Source of the DNA: Robertmurraya korlensis
GTDB lineage: Bacteria; Bacillota; Bacilli; Bacillales; Cytobacillaceae
Direction of reading: 5' to 3'
NCBI RefSeq assembly: GCF_023715225.1
Contig: NZ_JAMBNS010000004.1
Coordinates: 281,881 to 345,880 of the forward strand
Length of the DNA: 64,000 bases
A program made the position numbers and the translations under genes. This document shows, in pieces, positions 42,602 to 51,326 of the stretch (positions are counted from its first letter, which is position 1; each line of letters begins with the position of its first letter). The notes beneath the pieces are model-generated. The model was not told where the DNA came from. It ran no database searches and saw nothing but the letters and a program-made list of their open reading frames with translations.

Positions 42602-43471
42602 TTGAAACCAGCTCAATTTGACTACTATTGTCCAAAAACCGTAGATGAAGCACTTACTTTATTAGAAGAATCTGGTTTTGATGGAAAAATCATTGCAGGA
42701 GGCCAGAGTCTTGTTCCCATCATGAATATGAGGCTGTCTACCCCTGATTGTTTAATCGATATTAATCGCTTGCAGGATTTAGACTTTATCGATTACGAGG
42801 AAGGACTTGTAAAAATCGGAACTTTAACACGACAAAATCGGGTGGAGACATCGGATCTCATCCGTCAGCACATTGGTTTATTGAGTGAAGCGGTTCCATT
42901 CATCGGCCATGTCCAGACCCGGAATCGTGGAACCATTGGTGGTAGTTTGGTTCATGCAGATCCTACCGCCGAAATCCCTCTGGCTTTAATGACCATGGGT
43001 GGTTCCGTTCATATCGCATCCACGGATGAAGTGAGAACCGTAAATGCGGAGGATTTTTTTGTCACCTACTTAACAACCGATGTGATGCCTACGGAACTTT
43101 TAACGGAGATTCACATTCCAATTTGGGAAGGAAGAGTGGGTTATTCCTTTCAAGAAATCTCGCGCAGGCACGGGGATTTTGCTTTAGTTGCCTCTGCCTG
43201 TCAATTAAGCGTGGATGATCAAAATCGTATTTCAGATGCTCGATTGGTTCTTGGGGGTGTCGAATCGGTTCCTTTATTAGTGACAGAGGCGAATGAGCTT
43301 TTACATGGCGAAAGATTAACGGATTCGCTTCTAGACAAAGTGGCATCCATTGTTTCAAAAGTGATTGAGCCTGAATCCGATCTCCACGCTTCAGCGGACT
43401 ATCGGAGGCATATAGCTCAATCATTGGCCAAACGAACGTTACAAGAGGCGTATGTAAAAGCAGGGAGGTGA
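42602..43471 (+). CDS. Molybdenum hydroxylase FAD subunit (HmfB-like)
   Basis: A 289-residue FAD-binding subunit of the CoxM/PucC type. FAD contacts are seen in IIAGGQSLVPIMNMRL and TRNRGTIGGSLVHADPTAE. It has only three Cys and no 4Fe-4S insert, which argues against the 4-hydroxybenzoyl-CoA reductase type. TTG 42602 lies after AAGGAGGG. It passes electrons from the iron-sulfur subunit to an external acceptor. The following gene overlaps its end. Confidence 0.9.
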   Translation: MKPAQFDYYCPKTVDEALTLLEESGFDGKIIAGGQSLVPIMNMRLSTPDCLIDINRLQDLDFIDYEEGLVKIGTLTRQNRVETSDLIRQHIGLLSEAVPFIGHVQTRNRGTIGGSLVHADPTAEIPLALMTMGGSVHIASTDEVRTVNAEDFFVTYLTTDVMPTELLTEIHIPIWEGRVGYSFQEISRRHGDFALVASACQLSVDDQNRISDARLVLGGVESVPLLVTEANELLHGERLTDSLLDKVASIVSKVIEPESDLHASADYRRHIAQSLAKRTLQEAYVKAGR

Positions 43472-43476
43472 TGACT

Positions 43477-43956
43477 ATGACAGTTCATGAAGTAGAAGTA
43501 AAAATTAACGGAAAAACATACAAAGAAGAAGTTGAATCCCGAATGCTGCTAAGTGACTTCTTGCGAGAAACCTGTGGATTGACCGGAACACATGTAGGTT
43601 GTGAACATGGTGTTTGTGGAGCCTGTACGGTCATTGTGAATGATTCGGCTGTTAGAAGCTGTTTAATGTTTGCTGTTCAAGTCGATGGCCAAGAGATGCA
43701 AACCGTGGAAGGATTAGCACAGAACGGCCAGCTCAATCCTTTACAAAAGAACTTTGTCGAATGCCATGGATTACAATGTGGATTTTGTACACCTGGAATT
43801 TTAATGTCCACTACAGATTATTTGAAGAAACATTCAACTCCTTGTAAAAAAGATATTCAAGACATGCTTTCTGGGCATCTTTGCCGATGTACTGGTTATG
43901 ACGGCATTGTAAAAGCGATAGAAAAAACGGTAGAGGATCAAAAAGTAAACATCTAA
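43477..43956 (+). CDS. Molybdenum hydroxylase 2Fe-2S subunit (HmfC-like)
   Basis: A 159-residue protein with two 2Fe-2S clusters: the plant-ferredoxin type CEHGVCGACTV...C and the helical type CGFCTPGI...CRCTGYDGI. This is the standard small subunit of xanthine-oxidase-family hydroxylases. I choose ATG 43477, eight bases after GGGAGG; the GTG at 43468 is inside that RBS. It transfers electrons from the molybdenum centre to FAD. Confidence 0.92.
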   Translation: MTVHEVEVKINGKTYKEEVESRMLLSDFLRETCGLTGTHVGCEHGVCGACTVIVNDSAVRSCLMFAVQVDGQEMQTVEGLAQNGQLNPLQKNFVECHGLQCGFCTPGILMSTTDYLKKHSTPCKKDIQDMLSGHLCRCTGYDGIVKAIEKTVEDQKVNI

Positions 43957-43979
43957 AGGTATAGAAGGGAGTTGCATGA

Positions 43980-45539
43980 ATGAATCTTTCAACGATTTTT
44001 AATTTTGCGGTTGAAAGGCATCCAAATCGGATTGCCGTAGTTGATGGGAGTAAACGCTATACTTATAACCAATTAGACAAAGAAATTATGAAAGTAGCAG
44101 CTTCTTTACAAAGAATCGGAATTCAAAAAAATGATCGGGTCACGCTTTTATTAAAAAACCGCCTTGAGAATGTCATCCTATATTGGGCCATCCAGTCTTT
44201 AGGGGCTGTGTACACGCCAATCAATTTCAGATTATCGGCAAAAGAAGTGGAATATTGCGTAAACGATTCTGAATCTAAGGCAGTGATCTATGAAAAGGCA
44301 AGTGAAACCTCTGTATTAAAAGCAACCTTCCATACAAAACCCATTTTATTAGGGGTCGGAGAAGTAGAAGGGGCAGATATTTACTATGATGAGCTCGTTC
44401 AGAGAAGTCCTGGAACCTTTGTGAAACCAGAAATCCATGATGATGATATCGCTCTTATGCTGTATACATCAGGGACCACCGGGAAACCAAAAGGAGTTCC
44501 AAGAAGCAATAAAAATGAGTATTCGGCAGCGGTTGCTCACATTATACAAAATAAATACGAGGATAATGAGAGTACACTAGGTACGATGCCCCTTTACCAT
44601 ACGATGGGGATGAGATCTCTTCTATCGATTGCCTTTTTAAATGGGAAATATGTGGCTTTACCTGATTTTGATGCAAAAGAGGCACTAGAAATCTTAAGCT
44701 ATGAAGAAATTACCTGTGTGTATTTAGTTCCTACTCTCTTTCACGATATGCTGATTCACAAGGATTTTCACCAATACAATCTTCAGAGGTTAAAGAAAAT
44801 CGGGTATGCAGGTGCATCGATGACCACCGCCTTAACGGAAAAATGTGTAGAGCTATTAAAGCCAGATGTATTTGTTAATCACTATGGTAGCACAGAAATC
44901 TATACCTTCTCTATTTGCCCAAATGTGGCTGAGAAACCCGGATGCGCCGGGAAACCAGGATTTCATCAACGGATTCGCTTAGTGACAGCAGATGCGGAGG
45001 CGAATTCTACACCTGAGGATCAGATTGGAAAAGGGGAGATTGGTGAGATTATTGTTTCTCTTGATTCGATCGAAAGCTTTAAAGGATATTGGAACAGACC
45101 GGATGCCACGAAGAAGGCGATTCGTGAGGGCTGGTATTTTACTGGTGATCTAGGTGTCATGGATGATGATGGTGACTTATATGTAGTAGGCCGAGTTGAT
45201 GACATGATCATTTCAGGCGGAGAAAATATCCATCCACTAGAAGTGGAAGATGTCCTTTCAAAGCATCCGAAGGTTTTCGAAGTTGCGGTAGCTGGTGAAG
45301 ATGATGATCGTTGGGGTCAAATTGTAACCGCATTCATTGTTCCGAAGGATGGAACCGTAACCGTGCAAGAGTTAGATGAATTTTGTAAAAATAATCCGAA
45401 ATTATCTAATTTTAAACGACCAAGAAAATATGTGTTTATTAAGCAAGTCCCAAAGAGTCCAGTAGGCAAAATCCTTCGACGAAAATTAAGAGAAGGCGAA
45501 TTTGAAGTATTTCAGAAAGATAATAATTTAGTAGGTTAA
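43980..45539 (+). CDS. AMP-forming acyl-CoA ligase (2-furoyl-CoA synthetase HmfD-like)
   Basis: A 519-residue ANL-superfamily ligase. The P-loop is YTSGTTGKPKGVPRSN, the adenine motif is YGSTEIY, the hinge segment is YFTGDLGVMDDDGDLYVVGR, and the catalytic Lys is in SPVGKILRRKL. It activates a carboxylic acid to its CoA thioester using ATP. Position next to the ring hydroxylase and a BenE-type transporter indicates an aromatic or heteroaromatic acid; 2-furoate is the best fit. The ATG is preceded by AAGGGAG. Confidence 0.9.
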   Translation: MNLSTIFNFAVERHPNRIAVVDGSKRYTYNQLDKEIMKVAASLQRIGIQKNDRVTLLLKNRLENVILYWAIQSLGAVYTPINFRLSAKEVEYCVNDSESKAVIYEKASETSVLKATFHTKPILLGVGEVEGADIYYDELVQRSPGTFVKPEIHDDDIALMLYTSGTTGKPKGVPRSNKNEYSAAVAHIIQNKYEDNESTLGTMPLYHTMGMRSLLSIAFLNGKYVALPDFDAKEALEILSYEEITCVYLVPTLFHDMLIHKDFHQYNLQRLKKIGYAGASMTTALTEKCVELLKPDVFVNHYGSTEIYTFSICPNVAEKPGCAGKPGFHQRIRLVTADAEANSTPEDQIGKGEIGEIIVSLDSIESFKGYWNRPDATKKAIREGWYFTGDLGVMDDDGDLYVVGRVDDMIISGGENIHPLEVEDVLSKHPKVFEVAVAGEDDDRWGQIVTAFIVPKDGTVTVQELDEFCKNNPKLSNFKRPRKYVFIKQVPKSPVGKILRRKLREGEFEVFQKDNNLVG

Positions 45540-45557
45540 AAGAGAGGGGAAATCATA

Positions 45558-46349
45558 ATGGTAGAAACTGCAAAAAAATATGATCATATCAGAGTAGAGA
45601 AAAATATAGAGAAGCAAACGGCAACCATTGTGTTTGATCGTCCAGAAAAAATGAACTATATCAGTATGCTGGCGAGAGCTCAATTTGCTGAAATATTTAA
45701 GGAACTAGATCAAGATGATGAAGTTCGCGTGATTATTATTAAGGGAGAAGGGACTCAAGCATTTAGCGCAGGAGGAAGTATTCCTGAATTTATGGAAACA
45801 CATCAGGAAGAATTATCACATCTCGCGGTTCATGTTGCAGCCCCGGAACGTTCACCAAAGCCCGTTATTGCTCAACTACAAGGATACACATTTGGTGTGG
45901 GATTTGAAATTGCCATGGCCTGTGATTTTAGAATAGCAGCAGATGATACGCTTATGGCATTACCTGAAATGAATCTTGGAATGATACCAGGAAGCGGTGG
46001 AACACAACGTGTCGCAAGAGCGGTAGGATTGACTAGAGCCAAAGATATGATTATGAGAGCAAGAAGAATTCCGGCTGATGAGGCCTATCAATGGGGATTG
46101 TTAACAAAAGTGGTGTCTAAAGAGGAATTAGATAAAGAAGTGGAATTATTAGCCGAGGAGCTAGTGAGATTTTCACCGCTTGCTCAAAAGGTATGTAAAG
46201 CGGTGTTAAATGCAGCAGAGGAATCTCCGCTAAGTGCTGGACTAGATATTGAAGGAAAAGCATACGGACTGTTAAGAACAACAGATGATTTCCGTGAAGG
46301 GGTAGCTGCATTTGCTGAAAAGAGAAAACCTCATTTTACAGGGAAGTAA
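45558..46349 (+). CDS. Enoyl-CoA hydratase/isomerase-family enzyme (HmfE-like 2-oxoglutaroyl-CoA hydrolase candidate)
   Basis: A 263-residue crotonase-fold enzyme: FSAGGSIPEFM (oxyanion region, usually AGAD), GYTFGVGFEIAMACDFRIA, and ALPEMNLGMIPGSGGTQRVA. The C-terminal KRKPHFTGK is typical of the fold. The AGGS (instead of AGAD) and GVGFE segments match my memory of HmfE proteins, which hydrolyse 2-oxoglutaroyl-CoA after furan ring opening. A generic enoyl-CoA hydratase function cannot be excluded. GAGGGGAAA precedes the ATG. Confidence 0.85.
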   Translation: MVETAKKYDHIRVEKNIEKQTATIVFDRPEKMNYISMLARAQFAEIFKELDQDDEVRVIIIKGEGTQAFSAGGSIPEFMETHQEELSHLAVHVAAPERSPKPVIAQLQGYTFGVGFEIAMACDFRIAADDTLMALPEMNLGMIPGSGGTQRVARAVGLTRAKDMIMRARRIPADEAYQWGLLTKVVSKEELDKEVELLAEELVRFSPLAQKVCKAVLNAAEESPLSAGLDIEGKAYGLLRTTDDFREGVAAFAEKRKPHFTGK

Positions 46350-46352
46350 GAG

Positions 46353-46377
46353 AAGGGGAGGTTACCTCCCCTTTTTA
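46353..46377 (+). terminator. Terminator within the catabolic operon
   Basis: AAGGGGAGGT pairs with ACCTCCCCTT (46364-46373) followed by TTTAG. It may reduce expression of the downstream transporter relative to the enzymes. Confidence 0.75.
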
Positions 46378-46443
46378 GAGGCTGAACCTTAATTTCATTT
46401 TGTGTTTAATTTTCCGAATTTTCAAATAAAAGGAGGATTCGAA

Positions 46444-47697
46444 ATGAGTGAATTTAATTTAGTTCAAAGTTTAAAAAGTGTGCCTAAATTCCTAAATCTT
46501 AACACCATAAGCGCGGGAACTCTTGCGGCTATCTTTGGATGTACAGGTCCAGCGTTGATTGTTATTGGCGGTGCAGCTAGTGGAGGATTAACCCATCAAC
46601 AAGCGATTTCTTGGTTATTTGCCATCTATTTCTTCGGAGGACTTTTAGGTATTTATTTAGCTTTAAAATATCGTCAACCCATTGCTGGTGCGTATTCGAT
46701 TCCAGGTGCGGTGTTGGTTGCAGGTGCCCTTACCCAATTTTCATTAAATGAAGCAGCTGGAGCTTATTTCATTGCTGGTGTACTGGTTCTTATTCTAGGT
46801 GTGACAGGACTCATAGGAAAAATCATGAGGTGGATCCCTTTACCAATTGTCATGGGAATGATTGTTGGAGCCATGATCCGTTTTGGAACGGGTATGATTA
46901 CCTCTATTGAAGCAGCACCATTAATTGCTGGTTCAGCAGTTGTTGTCTATTTACTTTCCTCAAGATATCTCAAAAAAGTACCACCTATTGTCTCTGCATT
47001 TGTCGTATCCATGATTGTCGCCCTCCTATTAAATCAATTCAAAATGGGAGATATTGAAAGCGGATTCATTACACCTCAACTCGTCATGCCAAGCTTTAGT
47101 CTCGATGCCATTGTTTCCATCGCTATTCCACTCGCTCTGTTAGTCATTGGGGCAGAAAATGCGCAAGCCACTGGTGTATTAATGGCTCAGGGCTATAAAC
47201 CACCAGTCAATGCCATGACGATTTGGAGTGGAATTGGAGGAATGATCACCTCGTTTTTTGGAGGTCATAACGCGAATATTGCTGGTCCGATGACAGCCAT
47301 TTGTTCATCTCATGAAGCAGGGGAGAAGAAAGAAGGGCGCTATGTAGCGGTTATTGTAAATGGAACATTATTTGCTTCTTTTGGTTTATTTGCAGGTGTC
47401 GTTGTTCCGTTTGTCTCTGCCATGCCAGGAGTCTTAGTTGCTACTGTAGCAGGTCTTGCCATGATTGGTGTTCTCTTAAGCTCACTCCAAGCCGCTTTCT
47501 CTGATAGTAAATTTCAAATAGGAGCTTTCTTCGCTTTAATTATCGCCATGTCAGGTGTAAGCTTCTTTAGCGTAAGTTCACCATTCTGGGCCATTATTGG
47601 TGGGGTAATTGTGTCATTAATCATTGAGAAAAGCCATTTTACGGATAAAAGTAAAGAAACAGCGAGGGATGAAACTGCTGCGGTTGAAGTGGTTTAA
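46444..47697 (+). CDS. BenE-family benzoate/carboxylate transporter
   Basis: A 417-residue membrane protein with about 11-12 helices. GTLAAIFGCTGPALIVIGGA, YRQPIAGAYSIPGAVLVAG, GAENAQATGVLMAQGY and FFGGHNANIAGPMTAICSSH are characteristic of BenE benzoate/H+ symporters. ATG 46444 is chosen because AAAAGGAGG is correctly placed; the longer start lacks an RBS. It presumably imports the acid that the CoA ligase upstream activates. Confidence 0.9.
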   Translation: MSEFNLVQSLKSVPKFLNLNTISAGTLAAIFGCTGPALIVIGGAASGGLTHQQAISWLFAIYFFGGLLGIYLALKYRQPIAGAYSIPGAVLVAGALTQFSLNEAAGAYFIAGVLVLILGVTGLIGKIMRWIPLPIVMGMIVGAMIRFGTGMITSIEAAPLIAGSAVVVYLLSSRYLKKVPPIVSAFVVSMIVALLLNQFKMGDIESGFITPQLVMPSFSLDAIVSIAIPLALLVIGAENAQATGVLMAQGYKPPVNAMTIWSGIGGMITSFFGGHNANIAGPMTAICSSHEAGEKKEGRYVAVIVNGTLFASFGLFAGVVVPFVSAMPGVLVATVAGLAMIGVLLSSLQAAFSDSKFQIGAFFALIIAMSGVSFFSVSSPFWAIIGGVIVSLIIEKSHFTDKSKETARDETAAVEVV

Positions 47698-47740
47698 AAA
47701 GGAAGAATTATGTAAAGAAGTAGGGTAATTCTTCCTTCGT
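47698..47740 (+). terminator. Terminator after benE-like gene
   Basis: AAGGAAGAATTA pairs with TAATTCTTCCTT just after the stop. A second, stronger hairpin lies at 47812. Confidence 0.6.
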
Positions 47741-47811
47741 AAAGCTCTGTACCTCTATTTTGCATAACACAAATTTATCGACACTAAGTGTCATGCAATT
47801 ATCTAAAGAAG

Positions 47812-47855
47812 AAAAGTCTCACCTTCATTTTTAAGGAAGTGAGACTTTTTTTTGT
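47812..47855 (+). terminator. Strong terminator
   Basis: AAAAGTCTCACCTTC pairs with GGAAGTGAGACTTTT, followed by further T residues. Confidence 0.85.
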
Positions 47856-47952
47856 AAAATTTGTTTCCTCCAACTTTTTAAAGAATGATTTATGGGACTT
47901 TCATTGGGGAAAAGAGAGAGATGCATCGGCAGGGAAGTAGTGCCTGTCCCCT

Positions 47953-48087
47953 GACAATCTAGCATCTATTCGGGTGTTAGAAAAAGTAGGGTTTAAAAAA
48001 GAAGGGATAGCCAAAGAAAATCTAAAGATTAATGGCAAATGGACAGATCATCAAATATTAGCGATCATCAACAGCTCGGTTGTGTAA
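47953..48087 (+). pseudogene. GNAT (RimJ/RimL-type) acetyltransferase, C-terminal fragment
   Basis: The frame reads DNLASIRVLEKVGFKKEGIA, then KENLKINGKWTDHQILAII. This is the end of a RimJ/RimL-like acetyltransferase (N-x-x-S-x-x-V-x-E-K-x-G-F then W-x-D-H). The acetyl-CoA-binding core is missing and no start codon exists. The phrase AGTGCCTGTCCCCTGA at 47939-47954 immediately before it is a common intergenic motif of Bacillaceae genomes and marks the junction. (Segments quoted separately.). Confidence 0.7.
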
Positions 48088-48212
48088 GCTAAATACAGCT
48101 TTCGATAATAAATTAAGTGTTTGTAACAAAGGAGTTTGGTCCAGTGTCTGATACAAAATTATTTCTAACATGACCGTTAAAAGACCCTGGAACAATAGAA
48201 TTCAACCAGGGA

Positions 48213-49295
48213 CTATAGGTCCTTCATCATTTTCTTTATTTCCACTTTCCCAATCGTAAAGTAAAACGGCGAAGGAAACGGGGGAACTTTTTTGTTTTTT
48301 AATTTTAATAAAGTAATTTTCAACCAATTTCGTTGTTGATGTAATCCTGTAAAGAAAAGATATAAGGTATCTTTATCTTGTTTATCCTCACCATAATACC
48401 CGTTAGGAGTACCAATTCCATTTCTATACCATTCTACTCCTTCGTCACAATCTAGGATTAAGCTGGGTGAGGGTGACCAATTGGTTCGATCTCCATTTGG
48501 TTTGGCCCCTTCTAATAGCCACAATCCTTGCTTAGGAAAGGGATGTCTACAATATAAATTGGTACTTCTGCAAACAGCCATTTCATATAAAGCACCATTG
48601 GATTTGTGGACAGATGCATCATAATAATTTTCCTCTTCTGTAAATAAGGTAATGGGTTCAGACCAATTGTTTAGGCCATCGTCACTCTCTACATATTTTA
48701 TACAGTATTGAGGGTAACCCTTTTTTCCTGTTTCTTGCTTAGTTGTCACATACCACATTCTCCATTTTCCTTCTATGTATCTTACTTTTGGTTCTAAAAC
48801 GTTTGGGCTATCTTTCGTCCCCACAAGAATTGGAGTGGGATGACGTCTCCAGATTCCTCCTGTTGCTGTCATCACACCGATTGAATAGGGAGATTGGTTA
48901 TCTACCACTTTTTTGGATCCTCTTCCGGTATAATACAATCGCTCAACGACTTTCCCGTTTTCCCCATGACCTAATACATAACAGGGTGTATGAAAGCCAT
49001 AGTAATCCCAGCAGCCTTTCTCAGAATTTTCTACTACTGGAACAGCCTTGTTCGGTTGATTAGGATCCGTCGTAATTTTCCACTCATTGGATTTTAAGGT
49101 ATCACCCACTGGAAGGGTAGCTGTAAATATATTGTTTTTAAAGTTGGTTTGAAATCCTCCCATAAACATCCACCATTGATTCTGAATTTTTACCACATGT
49201 GGATCGCCAACACCTAATATATTATTAATAGGACCATATTTATCCATTTGGTCAAAAAGCTTTATGGGCTCGTTTACTGAATAATTCACGTACAT
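48213..49295 (-). CDS. GH43-like five-bladed propeller protein
   Basis: A 360-residue protein without a signal peptide. Repeated blades contain Asp/Trp/Tyr motifs typical of the GH43/GH68/DUF1861-like propellers: GVGDPHVVKIQNQWWMF, WDYYGFHTPCYV, EPKVRYIEGKWRMWYV and DASVHKSNGALYEMAV. It could hydrolyse or bind plant or bacterial oligosaccharides. The catalytic residues cannot be assigned with confidence. AAAAGGAGC precedes the ATG. It is monocistronic. Confidence 0.7.
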   Translation of the reverse strand: MYVNYSVNEPIKLFDQMDKYGPINNILGVGDPHVVKIQNQWWMFMGGFQTNFKNNIFTATLPVGDTLKSNEWKITTDPNQPNKAVPVVENSEKGCWDYYGFHTPCYVLGHGENGKVVERLYYTGRGSKKVVDNQSPYSIGVMTATGGIWRRHPTPILVGTKDSPNVLEPKVRYIEGKWRMWYVTTKQETGKKGYPQYCIKYVESDDGLNNWSEPITLFTEEENYYDASVHKSNGALYEMAVCRSTNLYCRHPFPKQGLWLLEGAKPNGDRTNWSPSPSLILDCDEGVEWYRNGIGTPNGYYGEDKQDKDTLYLFFTGLHQQRNWLKITLLKLKNKKVPPFPSPFYFTIGKVEIKKMMKDL

Positions 49296-49486
49296 GCTCC
49301 TTTTAGTAAGATATCTTTAGCATATCCACCAATAGGAGGTTTACATGAGTGAATAGTGGTACCGAAAAATTTTTTCCATACGGTAGATTCACCTTTGTAT
49401 TAAAATTATATGTTATGATATAAATAGTTCGGTAAAATTTGGTAATGCATGGTATATAAGTCGGATTGAAAGTAGGGGTTGGGACA

Positions 49487-50092
49487 ATGAAAAGGGCAGT
49501 CTTTTTAATGATTTCCATATTTCTGTTATTAGTGGCTTGTGATAACACACAGCCAATTACTGAAAGTACAATAGGCCCATCTGAATTAACAGAACGACAG
49601 CAAGCATTACTCACCACTGCGGCCTCACAATCTTTTGTATATGATTTTTCTGTCGATAAGGAATATAAGAACGTAAACATTTGGGTTGATAAATACGAAT
49701 TTGGAAAACGGGTAACCGATCATCCGAATGGGGTAACGGTGGAGCTTGACGAACACGAAGGCATGATTATATTTTCAACAAATAGAGTGATCGGTCATGA
49801 AGACCAACTCGCGTTCCGAATTGGTGTGCATTCTGATCAATCAACTGCAGTGGGTGAATATACAGAAACGATGCCTAAGGATTATGAAAAGAATCTAGTG
49901 AGCGGCTGGGGTCATAACATTTCAGGTGAGGAGTCTCTTGTTCCGAACATGGTGTTAGGCAGTATCAATTATAGTAGTGATGGTAATGTAACGTCATTTC
50001 ATAACCAATTACAACTTGATTCAGAAATATTCCATGAAGAACTGAAAGAATATGATGTGTCCTTTTTGTTTAGAGTTAATTTTACAAAATAG
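49487..50092 (+). CDS. Hypothetical lipoprotein
   Basis: A 201-residue secreted protein with a lipobox (MKRAVFLMISIFLLLVACDN; Cys18 lipidated). The mature part is mostly beta-strand with a YDFSVDKEYKNVNIWVDKYE segment. I do not know its family. ATG 49487 has a GGGG-rich RBS and gives the shortest correct signal peptide. Its 3' end shares a bidirectional terminator with the convergent diguanylate cyclase gene. Confidence 0.7.
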   Translation: MKRAVFLMISIFLLLVACDNTQPITESTIGPSELTERQQALLTTAASQSFVYDFSVDKEYKNVNIWVDKYEFGKRVTDHPNGVTVELDEHEGMIIFSTNRVIGHEDQLAFRIGVHSDQSTAVGEYTETMPKDYEKNLVSGWGHNISGEESLVPNMVLGSINYSSDGNVTSFHNQLQLDSEIFHEELKEYDVSFLFRVNFTK

Positions 50093-50116
50093 TCTCTGTT
50101 AAAGAAAACAATCGTA

Positions 50117-50150
50117 AAAACACCTCAGATAGGATATCTAAGGTGTTTTA
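50117..50150. terminator. Bidirectional terminator
   Basis: AAAACACCTCAGATA (50117-50131) pairs with TATCTAAGGTGTTTT (50135-50149). It lies at the convergent ends of the lipoprotein and cyclase genes and overlaps the last codons of the latter. Confidence 0.8.
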
Positions 50151-51111
50151 CTTCACTTATTCTATTTTTATTTCTCTTTTTAGCCTGATACATATTTTTG
50201 TCAGCTTTAGAAAATATGGTGGTCATATTGCCCAAAGAATTCTCTTCGAAAGAAAAGCCGATCGATAATTTGATTTCTCTCTTTGAGGTTTCATTATAGT
50301 TAATAAACTCCATTATGATTTGATCGATTAGTTCTTTTGCGGTTTTTTCTGTAGAATGCTCAAGTATGAGAGCGAATTCGTCTCCGCCCAGTCTAGCAAC
50401 TGTTACCATATCTGATGAGAATTGATTGAGTAACCTCGCTGTTTCCATGATGATCCAATCTCCCTCTTTATGTCCGAAATGATCATTCATATATTTCAAT
50501 TCGTCTAAATCACATATGAGAATGGCTATAGGAATATTTGACGTTTGATCAAACTGTTCAAATTTATAATCAAAGTACTCACGATTATATATCCCAGTTA
50601 AAGAATCGTGGCTAATTTGATACTGCAATTCCTTTTCTAACTGGATTTTATCGTCGATATTTCTTAAAACTCCTTGTATCGCAACAAGCGTTCCATTTTT
50701 ATAAATGGGTGTAGCATATTCTTCAAAATATCTATATTCTCCGTTCTTATCAAGCCATCGCTGTACGATGCTCTCGTCAAAATTCAGTTCTCCCTTAACT
50801 TTTTTTTCAAGAATATGATAATCATCGGGATGAATCTCTATAAAGGGTATGTCGGAGTTCTTAAAGGCACGCTCAATGGAACCTTCTCCAAAAAAATGTT
50901 CAGCTGAAGGACTAAGATACTTAAATTCTCTTTTTGGATAAACCTGAAAATAATAGAGAAAATCTCTTGTATTTTCAATGATGTGAACAAAGCTTTTCTG
51001 ATCATCTATTATCTTCTTTTTTTGATTTTCCCATCTTCTATATAAAAGAGGGAGCATCAAACAAGCTATAGACATTCCTGTAAGTAACCCAGTTGTAAAC
51101 TGTATGCTCAT
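50125..51111 (-). CDS. Diguanylate cyclase (TM-PAS-GGDEF)
   Basis: A 328-residue protein: an N-terminal transmembrane helix (FTTGLLTGMSIACLMLPLLY), a PAS domain with PAC (about 35-155) and a GGDEF domain with an intact active-site loop RLGGDEFALILE. It makes cyclic di-GMP from two GTP. The inhibitory I-site RxxD that normally precedes the loop is absent (SDMV at that place), so product inhibition of this type is not expected. A c-di-GMP-I riboswitch sits in its own leader (51204-51326), giving feedback at the RNA level. Confidence 0.93.
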   Translation of the reverse strand: MSIQFTTGLLTGMSIACLMLPLLYRRWENQKKKIIDDQKSFVHIIENTRDFLYYFQVYPKREFKYLSPSAEHFFGEGSIERAFKNSDIPFIEIHPDDYHILEKKVKGELNFDESIVQRWLDKNGEYRYFEEYATPIYKNGTLVAIQGVLRNIDDKIQLEKELQYQISHDSLTGIYNREYFDYKFEQFDQTSNIPIAILICDLDELKYMNDHFGHKEGDWIIMETARLLNQFSSDMVTVARLGGDEFALILEHSTEKTAKELIDQIIMEFINYNETSKREIKLSIGFSFEENSLGNMTTIFSKADKNMYQAKKRNKNRISEVKHLRYPI

Positions 51112-51203
51112 TTTTGACCCTCAACTTTTAGAATATATTAAAATATAAATCATACCATAAAGTAAGTGGATGTCCTTTGTTCCTATCGTTCTGAAGAAAA
51201 TAA

Positions 51204-51326
51204 AAGACCTATCGCTACCGATAGGCCTTGAATCACTTTCATCGGTAACTGGCTAACATAGTCGAACTCGACCTTAGTCCCTATAGTTTTGCGTCGTCAT
51301 TTTTCAATGAGTTTGCCCTTTTTATT
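51204..51326 (-). promoter_or_regulatory. Cyclic di-GMP-I riboswitch with terminator
   Basis: On the minus strand, AGGGCAAACTCATTGAAAAA, then ATGACGACGCAAAACTATAG, GGACTAAGG, and finally GCCAGTTACCGATGA match the GEMM-I aptamer: GGGCAAAC, a GAAA tetraloop closing CATT/AATG, GACGCAAA, and GTTACCGATG. AGACCTATCG/CGATAGGCCT (51205-51228) followed by TTTTATTTTC is the expression-platform terminator. The next gene is the diguanylate cyclase. The GGG in the aptamer core suggests c-di-GMP, not the cGAMP variant (from memory of the specificity position). (Segments split for length.). Confidence 0.9.

Noticed and set aside
39697..43956. Aerobic CO dehydrogenase (CoxLMS) as identity of the hydroxylase
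   Set aside because: The AYRCSFR active-site loop of form I CoxL is not present and CoA-ester genes follow.
37975..43956. Xanthine dehydrogenase (pucABCDE) as identity
   Set aside because: Gene order and the linked ligase, crotonase and BenE genes do not fit purine catabolism; no purine genes are near.
47939..47954. AGTGCCTGTCCCCTGA as a regulatory site
   Set aside because: I recall it as a frequent intergenic phrase in Bacillaceae; here it only marks a fragment junction.
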